DNA from: an uncultured Oscillospiraceae bacterium
GTDB lineage: Bacteria > Bacillota > Clostridia > Oscillospirales > Ruminococcaceae
Length of the DNA: 13,609 nucleotides
Direction: 5' to 3'
Assembly: GCA_934463345.1 (NCBI GenBank)
Contig: CAKSJL010000047.1
Span: 1-13,609, forward strand
This document shows positions 1 to 5,849 of this stretch, one piece after another. A program made the translations under genes and the position numbers. Numbering within the stretch: the first letter of the stretch is position 1; each line of letters opens with the position of its first letter. The notes beneath the pieces are model-generated. The model was not told the DNA's origin and did not search any database. It saw only the letters and a list, made by a program, of their open reading frames with translations.

Positions 1-57
1 CTCTGCGATGATATTCTTCTTCCCCTCGCTCATTGGTTCTCTTTTTCTTCTTGCCAT
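1..57 (-). CDS. Probable IS256-family (mutator) transposase, N-terminal 19 codons only
   Basis: The ATG is at 57 and the gene runs off the left edge, so only 19 residues are visible, beginning MARRKREPMSEGKKNIIAE. A perfect AGGAGG (minus strand, 68-73) sits 10 nt upstream and fixes the start. The arginine/lysine-rich start followed by a PMSEGKKNII-like stretch resembles, from memory, the N-termini of IS256-type DDE transposases of gut Firmicutes, which act by cut-and-paste or replicative transposition. That match rests on a short stretch and is not proven. If correct, one end of the insertion sequence should lie roughly between 100 and 130, since these transposases usually start within about 100 nt of the element end. 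The catalytic DDE residues are outside the window. Confidence 0.55.
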   Translation of the reverse strand, partial: MARRKREPMSEGKKNIIAE

Positions 58-210
58 AAAAAATCAGCCTCCTGTGTTATTTATATTTTACCATAGTTGA
101 CTGCGCTTTTTACAGACTTTTTTTCGGTGGGTCATCGTGATAAAGACAATATTTTTTGGATAAATATTTTTTGAAGGATTCACTTCCCGTTGTTTGAAAA
201 AGAATGCCGT

Positions 211-260
211 GTAAAAAAGTAAAGGCAACACCACGCAAAACTTGTGCGGTGTTGCCTTTA
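211..260 (-). terminator. Rho-independent terminator behind the large dockerin gene
   Basis: A 13-bp perfect stem (220-232 pairs with 248-260, core AAAGGCAACACC / GGTGTTGCCTTT) with a 15-nt loop. Read on the minus strand it is followed by ACTTTTTTAC (211-220), a U-tract. It lies about 110 nt behind the stop codon at 371. The stem also belongs to a repeat family seen again at 3219-3270. Confidence 0.75.
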
Positions 261-370
261 TGTGATTTATGAGTGTTTTGACAAATGTACAAATTTTTCA
301 AATAAGCACCAAGGGGAAAATCACTGTCTGTACATTTTTTCCTGGTGTGCTCTGATTTGTTTGCTTGCAG

Positions 371-3043
371 TCAGCGGATCAGCAGTCTTCGAAGCATCAC
401 CAAGTCGATACCGTTCAGAACACCATTACCATCCAAATCGCCAAGTCGTCCATTGTTGATAGATCCGGATTTGATAAGCCATTTTTGAAGCATTACCAGA
501 TCTGCAGCGGTCAGTTTTCCATCTGTATTTACATCGCCTGCAACACCTACTGTGATAACTGCTTTATCCGAGGTGATGTACCCCAATTCATTGAGTGCAT
601 CACAATAAACAGTTTCTCCGTCCCAAAACTCAGAAACATTGTATAGCGTCAATGTGCGACCGTTGCTTTTATATTCCAACAGTTCTTCATTATCTATCTG
701 ATCCCATTCGTAATTGGTAAAAGACCAGCGAAATTCATCTGCATACAAAGTTTCAAAAGTGAAAGACGTAGTGCCGCCGGGAGCAACGATCACGTTTTTA
801 AGCTGAGATACTTCTGCCGGAGGTTTGACAATGATGTTAAAATATGCTGTGTGAGAGGTGACACCGCCGTCCTTGCCTTTGATCCATACATGTACTGCCT
901 TATTCATAAACCAGGAGCTAACGCCATAGATCTGAAATGTACTTTCTTCAAAGCTGTTGACACCAGAGCAGTGTGTAAGTACAGTTTCTCTAGAATATGG
1001 CTGCTGTGTTTCATCTTCTACATCAAATATTTCCCATTCATAACGCACGGCACCAATTGCTTCTACAGAGAACCTTGCATCATTGCCCGAAATCAACGTT
1101 ACATTCTGAGGTTGTTTCGTGATTATAGGAACTGATTTTTCAATCGTCAGACGGTTTTCGCCAAATATGAAAGCTTCTGTGTTGAGATCGATCACCACAC
1201 TATTATCCATAGCTTTCATGCCATTGTCATTTTTGCCCGGAAGAATGTCTTTCAACGAGAATTTTACGTTGGACCGTATTCCGGTTGTACCTGAAAATGT
1301 CCCGTTGTAGACTGTGACATTCATGTTTTCCATATCGGAAATCACCATAGCTGCCTGTTGGGCTTCTCTGGGATTTCTGCTTTTGAAAGAACCGTTCCAA
1401 ATGGTGACCTGTCCTGCCGATTTCAGGAACAAACCCTGTTTTGCTCCGTAAAAGTTACCGTTGTGTATCGTCAGATCACCAGAACTTTCCATCATCACAG
1501 CGCAATTCTGAGATTTGGAAGAGGAGGAAGTTATTTCATAGAGGTCAAATTCTCCGTCATTGATTACTGCATTTGCACTACCTCCAATGTACAAGCCAGT
1601 ATCCCAACTGCCGATATATCCATTATTCACAGTCAGCTGAGCATCATTCCGTACAGCCACACCGCATGCCGTGCCTTCATATTTGCCGCCGTTGATAATC
1701 GCGGTGCCGCCATCGATCAAAATTGCTGCTCCACGAGTTTCTTTGTTGGGAGAGAACGTATCGATCATATTACGGTAATGCCCACCATCGATTTGCAGAT
1801 CGCCTTCGGAAATGATCATGGGCTGTCCATAAGCCATGCCCTGATAAGGCGTAGCACCACTTATATTTGTCAGATGCAGAGCACCATTTTTTCCAACGCG
1901 GAATAAACAGGATGTATATGCTGCACTCCGGAATTGCATATTCCAATCATTTGCCGGAATGCCCGTCAGCTGTGTACTGAAGACTCGCAGTTTGCCCTGC
2001 CGGATGTCGAACAAGGCATTATCGTATCTGCCTGTATCCCGAATCACACTGCAGTGATTCAGGTCGATCGTGATGTCGGCATCTGGATCATCCAGAACCA
2101 GCATGTCATCGCTCTCCATATCTTCCTGATAAATCCATGTGTTTCCGGAACTTTTTTTCTTTAAGGTGATCCACTGCTTTCCGCCTTTTGCAAGTGCTGC
2201 TTGTAATTCCTCGTAGCTGGAAACAATAGTCTGCTCAGAAACAGCAGGAGATGTTACAGTGTCGTATGCATACATACAGGAACCGCATGTTTTCTGCCAA
2301 ATGCCTTCTCGTGTTTCAGTTGCACTCTGTGTAGATGTCCATCTTTCAAGTATGCCATAAGAACTGCTGTGATTACAAACGGTATCTACCAGCTTGATTC
2401 CGCATTCCGGACACACCTTCCAATGGTTCTGATCGTCAAATGTGTATTTAGAGCTTTCGGTATGCATATGTCCCCAAGGTGAGCCAATTAGAGCACCTGT
2501 GTCAATATACATTAATGAATCGTTTGCCGTTATACCGGAAGGTAAAGCTACTGCTCCTCCGAGCTCGCTGATAAGCTCCTCGCCGTTTATCAAATAGACT
2601 TCAGATGAATTAAATTGCTGATTTGTTGCAGAGTCCACCAGAGTGACGGCTGCCTCTTCTTCGCCGGATACAGAAACATTTGCGATCTTAAAATAGGTGC
2701 GTTGATGGTACATGATTCCATCTTCAAAAGTGTTCAGGCTATTATAATCCCTGCTGTTCACAAATGTATACATCCACTCGATAAACTCTGTGCCGTCATC
2801 CCACTGTTCCTTATTATCGGCAGTTTTCCATTCACACCCAAGATAGGTGAGATCCAAAGAAGAAAGGCTTTCAAAATCGGACGGTATCTCCGGAGCCTCT
2901 CCTGATCTCGGATATGTAATGGTCAAGGTAATGTCATAGCGGTTTTCTGCACTGATAAGCAATCCTTCCGCACCGGCAGCACAGCACAGTACAGCAACGG
3001 ACAGAAGTATGCTGATCACTCGCTTCATAAATTTTTTCTTCAT
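371..3043 (-). CDS. Secreted beta-helix / Ig-like protein with C-terminal dockerin
   Basis: 890-aa secreted protein, probably anchored by its dockerin to a cohesin-bearing scaffoldin or surface protein. The N-terminus (MKKKFMKR, then a hydrophobic run to about residue 30) is a signal peptide. Residues 192-256 hold two Cys-rich spots (CPEC at 211-214, CNH at 223-225, CGSC at 253-256), like the short NHWxxCxxCG modules of Firmicute surface proteins. Residues about 318-595 are a run of short GG/NG turns with beta strands (DGGHY, NGGKY, NDGEF, HNGNF, WNGSF, YNGTF), the pattern of a right-handed parallel beta helix as in polysaccharide lyases. Two Ig-like domains follow (about 637-740 and 741-832). 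The dockerin (836-890) has two calcium loops, DVNTDGKLTAAD and DLDGNGVLNGID. GGAGG at 3051-3055 supports this start. No catalytic residues are assigned; carbohydrate binding or cleavage is inference. Confidence 0.88.
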   Translation of the reverse strand: MKKKFMKRVISILLSVAVLCCAAGAEGLLISAENRYDITLTITYPRSGEAPEIPSDFESLSSLDLTYLGCEWKTADNKEQWDDGTEFIEWMYTFVNSRDYNSLNTFEDGIMYHQRTYFKIANVSVSGEEEAAVTLVDSATNQQFNSSEVYLINGEELISELGGAVALPSGITANDSLMYIDTGALIGSPWGHMHTESSKYTFDDQNHWKVCPECGIKLVDTVCNHSSSYGILERWTSTQSATETREGIWQKTCGSCMYAYDTVTSPAVSEQTIVSSYEELQAALAKGGKQWITLKKKSSGNTWIYQEDMESDDMLVLDDPDADITIDLNHCSVIRDTGRYDNALFDIRQGKLRVFSTQLTGIPANDWNMQFRSAAYTSCLFRVGKNGALHLTNISGATPYQGMAYGQPMIISEGDLQIDGGHYRNMIDTFSPNKETRGAAILIDGGTAIINGGKYEGTACGVAVRNDAQLTVNNGYIGSWDTGLYIGGSANAVINDGEFDLYEITSSSSKSQNCAVMMESSGDLTIHNGNFYGAKQGLFLKSAGQVTIWNGSFKSRNPREAQQAAMVISDMENMNVTVYNGTFSGTTGIRSNVKFSLKDILPGKNDNGMKAMDNSVVIDLNTEAFIFGENRLTIEKSVPIITKQPQNVTLISGNDARFSVEAIGAVRYEWEIFDVEDETQQPYSRETVLTHCSGVNSFEESTFQIYGVSSWFMNKAVHVWIKGKDGGVTSHTAYFNIIVKPPAEVSQLKNVIVAPGGTTSFTFETLYADEFRWSFTNYEWDQIDNEELLEYKSNGRTLTLYNVSEFWDGETVYCDALNELGYITSDKAVITVGVAGDVNTDGKLTAADLVMLQKWLIKSGSINNGRLGDLDGNGVLNGIDLVMLRRLLIR

Positions 3044-3181
3044 AAGTTTTCCTCCAATCTTTAAAATGTATTTGCGGGGGATTTCCGAAAAAAAAGCGGG
3101 GACATGGTACGAAACCGATTTTGATGCATTTGGATGATTCAGGAAACACGGAATAAAGCCCGCCTGACGGCTTTACATGCA

Positions 3182-3277
3182 ATCTGCCAAAAAATCTGAC
3201 GACGCATCTTATGTACAAGCTTTATGCAGTGTTTCCTTCACTTTTTGCGGAGGCAACATCGTGCAAAACTGGCAGAT
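3182..3277 (-). repeat. Folded repeat element in the leader of the dockerin gene
   Basis: The outer arms 3182-3188 (ATCTGCC) and 3271-3277 (GGCAGAT) are complementary. Inside, 3219-3238 and 3251-3270 form a long imperfect hairpin, with G-U pairs, around a loop at 3239-3250. The arm at 3251-3270 matches 223-242 in the downstream terminator at 17 of 20 positions. It lies within the predicted transcript leader (about 3350 to 3044), so it could act as RNA structure, but it looks first of all like an interspersed repeat. Confidence 0.5.
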
Positions 3278-3356
3278 GGTTTACATATGAATTTGCTTAA
3301 AATTAGAAAATATAATTATTATCATATCGGCTATCGAACATAATATTTATATTATA

Positions 3357-3385
3357 ATTATAACATAATTCTCTGTAATCGTCAA
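3357..3385 (-). promoter_or_regulatory. Sigma-A promoter for the large dockerin gene
   Basis: On the minus strand, TTGACG (3380-3385), a 17-nt spacer and TATAAT (3357-3362). Transcription would start near 3350, giving an unusually long leader of about 300 nt before the ATG at 3043. No better promoter was seen nearer to the gene. Confidence 0.7.
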
Positions 3386-3407
3386 TAGAAAATCTCTAAA
3401 ATGCCAG

Positions 3408-3619
3408 GGCAACAGCATTTACTTTTGTGTTCAAATTTCCCCAATATAGCGATGTTTTAATCGATTAGGTAAAGCATTATTTTTTTTACAATGCTGAAAT
3501 CGAGCTATGAAATCAAATGTGATTTTTCCAAACATTGTTTTGTTGTGCAAAAACGCTATATCATCTCACTTGAAACGACTGAAATATATAGGGTATATAC
3601 AAAAGTAAATGCTGTTGCC
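3408..3619. mobile_element. MITE-like element, 212 bp, with 21-bp perfect terminal inverted repeats
   Basis: Bases 3408-3428 (starting GGCAACAGCATTTAC) are the exact reverse complement of 3599-3619. The interior is AT-rich, holds no reading frame of note, and has an inner 8-bp inverted repeat (ATATAGCG 3444-3451 with CGCTATAT 3554-3561) and a small hairpin (AGCATT 3473-3478 with AATGCT 3490-3495). Size, perfect ends and lack of a gene fit a non-autonomous miniature transposable element. No clear target-site duplication was found next to the ends, so the exact borders and the parent transposase family are unknown. Confidence 0.6.
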
Positions 3620-3639
3620 GTGACGGCTTGACAGGGGCG

Positions 3640-3726
3640 TTATTTTTTTATCATCTTTGCAGAGCATTCAGAACAGTATACAGCAGTTCCGGAAATGTCA
3701 CAGTCGTTTGTTTTTACATAGAACAT
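3640..3726 (-). CDS. Small 28-aa peptide with a CxxC motif, function unknown
   Basis: ATG at 3726, TAA at 3640-3642. A strong GGAGGT (minus strand, 3734-3739) stands 7 nt before the ATG, better than expected for a chance frame. The peptide starts MFYVKTNDCDISGTAVYC and has Cys at 9, 18 and 21; Y-C-S-E-C looks like half of a zinc knuckle, and the tail is Lys-rich (KMIKK). It follows directly after a broken small frame (3745-3864), suggesting a former two-gene unit. The frame ends only 20 bp from the MITE-like element, so it may be the N-terminal part of a longer protein cut off by rearrangement. I do not recognise the family. Confidence 0.45.
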   Translation of the reverse strand: MFYVKTNDCDISGTAVYCSECSAKMIKK

Positions 3727-3744
3727 GTTTTTTACCTCCAAAAG

Positions 3745-3864
3745 TTAATTTGATTCTTTTTCTGCTGAGAGCTTGTCTATAATGGAAAAATACTTCTGTT
3801 TTTCCGTTTCAGACAATTCAAAACGCAGGCGGCTAATGTTTTACAGGATATGCTGATAACTCAT
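3745..3864 (-). pseudogene. Small reading frame with one in-frame stop, possible pseudogene
   Basis: From ATG 3864 the frame reads MSYQHIL, then TAA, then 31 more codons (NISRLRFELSETEKQ to AEKESN) to TAA at 3745-3747. The part after the stop is protein-like: charged, helix-forming, rich in E and K. A single change of a Lys or Gln codon to TAA at codon 8 would explain it. No good ribosome binding site precedes 3864. The Shine-Dalgarno of the 28-aa frame lies just behind its end, as in an operon. It could also be a chance open stretch; no family recognised. Confidence 0.35.
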
Positions 3865-3889
3865 AATGTTAAAGACAAAAAACATGCAT

Positions 3890-3934
3890 AAAAAAATTGG
3901 AGCAGGACTGTCTTACTGACAGTTTATCTGCTCC
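3890..3934 (-). terminator. Composite hairpin terminator
   Basis: Nested stem: GGAGCAG (3899-3905) pairs with CTGCTCC (3928-3934), enclosing ACTGTC / GACAGT (3907-3912 with 3918-3923). On the minus strand it is followed by AATTTTTTT (3890-3898), a clear U-tract. It lies between tRNA-Thr and the small frames at 3640-3864; the gene it once ended is no longer visible. Confidence 0.65.
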
Positions 3935-3990
3935 GTTTCTTTAAATATATGGCTGTAAGTTTCAGCCGCTTTTAATATCTTTTTGCGGTA

Positions 3991-4012
3991 ATGGCGCACT
4001 AATAGCGCACTA
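3991..4012. repeat. Tandem 11-bp direct repeat near tRNA-Thr
   Basis: ATGGCGCACTA (3991-4001) is followed at once by ATAGCGCACTA (4002-4012), one mismatch, then CGACACCAC. Short direct repeats just outside a tRNA gene can be integrase arm-type sites or the worn end of an integrated element. This reading is inference. Confidence 0.35.
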
Positions 4013-4025
4013 CGACACCACAAAC

Positions 4026-4062
4026 AAAAAACACCGCCGCTTGCAAAACACTGCAAACGGCG
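4026..4062 (-). terminator. Rho-independent terminator of tRNA-Thr
   Basis: Stem CGCCG-C-TTGCA (4035-4045) with TGCAA-A-CGGCG (4052-4062), one internal mismatch. On the minus strand it runs into GTGTTTTTTG. It lies 29 nt behind the tRNA 3' end. Confidence 0.75.
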
Positions 4063-4090
4063 TTATTTCGATATGCGCATCATTTATCTC

Positions 4091-4166
4091 TGGAGCTGTT
4101 TATCGGACTTGAACCGACGACCTCTTCCTTACCAAGGAAGTGCTCTGCCTGCTGAGCTAAAACAGC
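4091..4166 (-). tRNA. tRNA-Thr (anticodon GGT)
   Basis: A 76-nt cloverleaf on the minus strand. The acceptor stem is GCTGTTT / AAACAGC with discriminator T and an encoded CCA (4091-4093). The D-arm is GCTC...GAGC. The anticodon stem is CTTCC / GGAAG around TTGGTAA, giving anticodon GGT for Thr codons ACC/ACU. The T-arm is GTCGG-TTCAAGT-CCGAT. It has its own promoter (4192-4220) and terminator (4026-4062). tRNA genes are frequent integration targets, which fits the debris on its 3' side; no second copy of its 3' end was seen in the window. Confidence 0.95.
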
Positions 4167-4191
4167 GCATAAATAAAATCAGCACTATATT

Positions 4192-4220
4192 ATTATATAC
4201 TGTCCGAGTGAAAAAGTCAA
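4192..4220 (-). promoter_or_regulatory. Sigma-A promoter for tRNA-Thr
   Basis: Minus strand TTGACT (4215-4220), 17-nt spacer, TATAAT (4192-4197). Start of transcription near 4185, about 20 nt before the tRNA 5' end. It lies just behind the pdxR stop codon. Confidence 0.85.
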
Positions 4221-4228
4221 TAGAAAAT

Positions 4229-5650
4229 TCACTTTTTTTCACACTCCGGAGAAACTCTGCCCTGAATTCCCCACGCCCTTCCTATAAGCTCCGCTCCCTT
4301 TCTTATGTCCTCCTCAGCCATGCCCGAATACCCTATGACTATGCTGCTTTCAGGCATTTTCTGTGGCATTGTCCAGAAATATTCTGAAAGTCCATGAAGC
4401 CTTATATCGTTTTCCTCTGCTTTTTTTACAAGCTCTGCCTCGCTCTTTCCGTTTTTTATTCTGACAACAAAATGCAGTCCGGAGTTCTCGCCGTTTAGTT
4501 GTATGTCCCTCCAGTCTGCCGCCGTATCCAGAAAAGCGTCACGTTTCCTTCTGTAAAGTTTCCTCATCCTGCTTATGTGTCTTTCAAAAAAACCCCTCCG
4601 TATAAATTCCGCAAGCGTAAACTGCTCAAAAACCGGAACAGTGCAGGCGTAAAACCCAAGCCTTTTTCTATATTCCGTAACAAGCTGCGGCGGAAGGATC
4701 ATATAGCTTATTCTCATTGACGGCGCAAGCGTTTTTGTAAATGTATTTATGTATATGACACGTCCCTTTGTGTCCATGCTCTGCATTGCCGGCAGCGGTT
4801 TTGCAGAAAATCTGAATTCGCTGTCATAATCGTCCTCAATGATATACTTTCCCTCCGAAGAATATACCATATTCAGTATTTCCATACGGCGGCTTACAGG
4901 CATTACAGTCCCAAGCGGAAAATGATGAGACGGAGTTATATGGAAAACATCCGCTTCGTCATATACCTGACTTATATCTGCACCGCTTTCGTCCATTGGT
5001 ATAGGAACAATCCTGCTGCACCCAAGGCTGAATATGCTGTGTATCTTTGAATAGCCCGGGTTTTCAAGACCATAAACCGTATCTCGTCCCAGAAGCTGTA
5101 TTATCAATCCGGTCAAATACTCCGAGCCTGCGCCCACAATGATCTGCCCCGGATTCACATTCATGCCCCGATAGCTTTTGAGATATGCGGCGATCTGGAT
5201 CCTTAGCTCCTGAGTTCCAAAGGGACTGCAAACATTAAGAAGCTCGCTGTCCTGACTGCTCAGAACCTCCCTGGAAAGCTTTGCCCACGAAGAAAACGGA
5301 AAGAAATCCGTATCTGCACGATTTGTACCGAAATTATAACGAAACTTTCTCTGCTCCGGCTCTGCCTCAACAAAGGGTTGCGCAGACTGTCTTTCAGCAG
5401 GTCTTGGCTGAATCTTTTCCACATAGAAACCGCTTCCCGGCTTTGAGCGCACATATCCCTCGCCGCAAAGCTGTGAATAGGCATTCTCGACCGTTACAAC
5501 GCTTATTTTAAGATGTGACGCAAGCTCCCTTTTTGACGGAATTCTTTCACCAGCAGAAATTTCACCGGTTTCTATTGCACTTTTTACAGCGCTGTAAAGC
5601 TGTTCATACAAGGGAATTTTTGATTCCGGTTTCAGATCAAATGTTAGCAT
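4229..5650 (-). CDS. pdxR: MocR-family transcriptional regulator, PdxR type (GntR HTH + aminotransferase-like domain)
   Basis: 473 aa, normal length for the family. Residues about 10-78 are a GntR winged helix-turn-helix (IPLYEQLYSAVKSAI, GERIPSKRELASHLKIS, VENAYSQLCGEGYVRSKPGSGFYV). After a linker, residues about 105-460 are a fold-type I aminotransferase domain with IEDDYDSEF (271-279) and the PLP-lysine context NTFTKTLAPSMR (K306). In this family the domain senses pyridoxal 5'-phosphate instead of acting as a transaminase. The gene is divergent from pdxST, the usual place for PdxR, so it most likely controls PLP synthesis and its own expression. It starts at 5650; a modest AAGG at 5661-5664 precedes it. 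Another MocR regulator would look alike, but the neighbours make PdxR most likely. Confidence 0.9.
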   Translation of the reverse strand: MLTFDLKPESKIPLYEQLYSAVKSAIETGEISAGERIPSKRELASHLKISVVTVENAYSQLCGEGYVRSKPGSGFYVEKIQPRPAERQSAQPFVEAEPEQRKFRYNFGTNRADTDFFPFSSWAKLSREVLSSQDSELLNVCSPFGTQELRIQIAAYLKSYRGMNVNPGQIIVGAGSEYLTGLIIQLLGRDTVYGLENPGYSKIHSIFSLGCSRIVPIPMDESGADISQVYDEADVFHITPSHHFPLGTVMPVSRRMEILNMVYSSEGKYIIEDDYDSEFRFSAKPLPAMQSMDTKGRVIYINTFTKTLAPSMRISYMILPPQLVTEYRKRLGFYACTVPVFEQFTLAEFIRRGFFERHISRMRKLYRRKRDAFLDTAADWRDIQLNGENSGLHFVVRIKNGKSEAELVKKAEENDIRLHGLSEYFWTMPQKMPESSIVIGYSGMAEEDIRKGAELIGRAWGIQGRVSPECEKK

Positions 5651-5673
5651 TTCAAACCGACCTTATAAAAAAT

Positions 5674-5702
5674 ATTAAAATTGAGCATTGAAGTAATGTC
5701 AA
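5674..5702 (-). promoter_or_regulatory. Possible second, gene-proximal pdxR promoter
   Basis: Minus strand TTGACA (5697-5702), 17-nt spacer, TTTAAT (5674-5679). It would give a leader of only about 17 nt. Its -35 lies in a spaced palindrome ATTGA-N7-TCAAT (5687-5703). Confidence 0.45.
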
Positions 5703-5716
5703 TTCAGTAGTATTAT
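5688..5716 (+). promoter_or_regulatory. Candidate promoter for pdxST
   Basis: Plus strand TTGAAG (5688-5693), 17-nt spacer, TATTAT (5711-5716), giving a leader of about 125 nt to the pdxS ATG. Its -10 box overlaps the -10 of the main pdxR promoter on the other strand, so the two cannot easily fire together. Confidence 0.5.
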
Positions 5717-5740
5717 TATAGCGTAATATTAAACAGTAGT
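5705..5740. promoter_or_regulatory. Direct repeats CAGTAGT, candidate PdxR operator
   Basis: CAGTAGT occurs at 5705-5711 and 5734-5740 in the same orientation, 29 bp apart, flanking the overlapping -10 boxes. MocR proteins are known to bind pairs of direct repeats in divergent control regions. The assignment here is by position and pattern only. Confidence 0.4.
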
Positions 5741-5743
5741 CAA
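5715..5743 (-). promoter_or_regulatory. Main pdxR promoter
   Basis: Minus strand TTGACT (5738-5743), 17-nt spacer, TATAAT (5715-5720), a near-consensus sigma-A promoter. The -35 box touches the downstream CAGTAGT repeat, so regulator binding there could repress it. Confidence 0.7.
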
Positions 5744-5780
5744 GAAGTTCAGCGCATATTGCATAAATCCGGTAAAACGT

Positions 5781-5800
5781 CCTGTTTTCCGCTTGACAGG
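5781..5800 (+). promoter_or_regulatory. Inverted repeat in the pdxST leader, overlapping a TTGACA
   Basis: CCTGT (5781-5785) and ACAGG (5796-5800) form a 5-bp inverted repeat with a 10-nt centre. It overlaps a perfect TTGACA (5793-5798), but no -10 box lies 16-18 nt behind it; the nearest TATAGA is 23 nt away. It could be an activator-dependent promoter, an operator half-site or a small leader hairpin. Confidence 0.25.
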
Positions 5801-5849
5801 AATTTTCATAGTGCTGAGCTTTATAGAAGCGGAAGAATGGAGAATTATC

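Noticed and set aside
148..176. Near-direct repeat of AATATTTTTTG
   Set aside because: AT-rich low-complexity sequence; two imperfect copies are easily due to chance.
1358..1906. 182-aa plus-strand frame inside the large dockerin gene
   Set aside because: It is antisense to a gene with signal peptide, domain order, ribosome binding site and promoter; the product is low in sense and has no recognisable domain.
2934..3218. 94-aa minus-strand frame over the leader and start of the dockerin gene
   Set aside because: Out of frame with the dockerin protein, lacks a ribosome binding site and covers the repeat element.
3408..3619. Reading the 21-bp inverted repeats as a CRISPR or integron attC site
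   Set aside because: There are only two copies in opposite orientation, no regular spacers, no cas genes and no integron integrase or core-site motif.
4073..4387. 104-aa plus-strand frame through tRNA-Thr
   Set aside because: It runs across the tRNA and into the antisense of pdxR; its DLNRRPLPYQGSALPAEL stretch is only the translated reverse strand of a tRNA.
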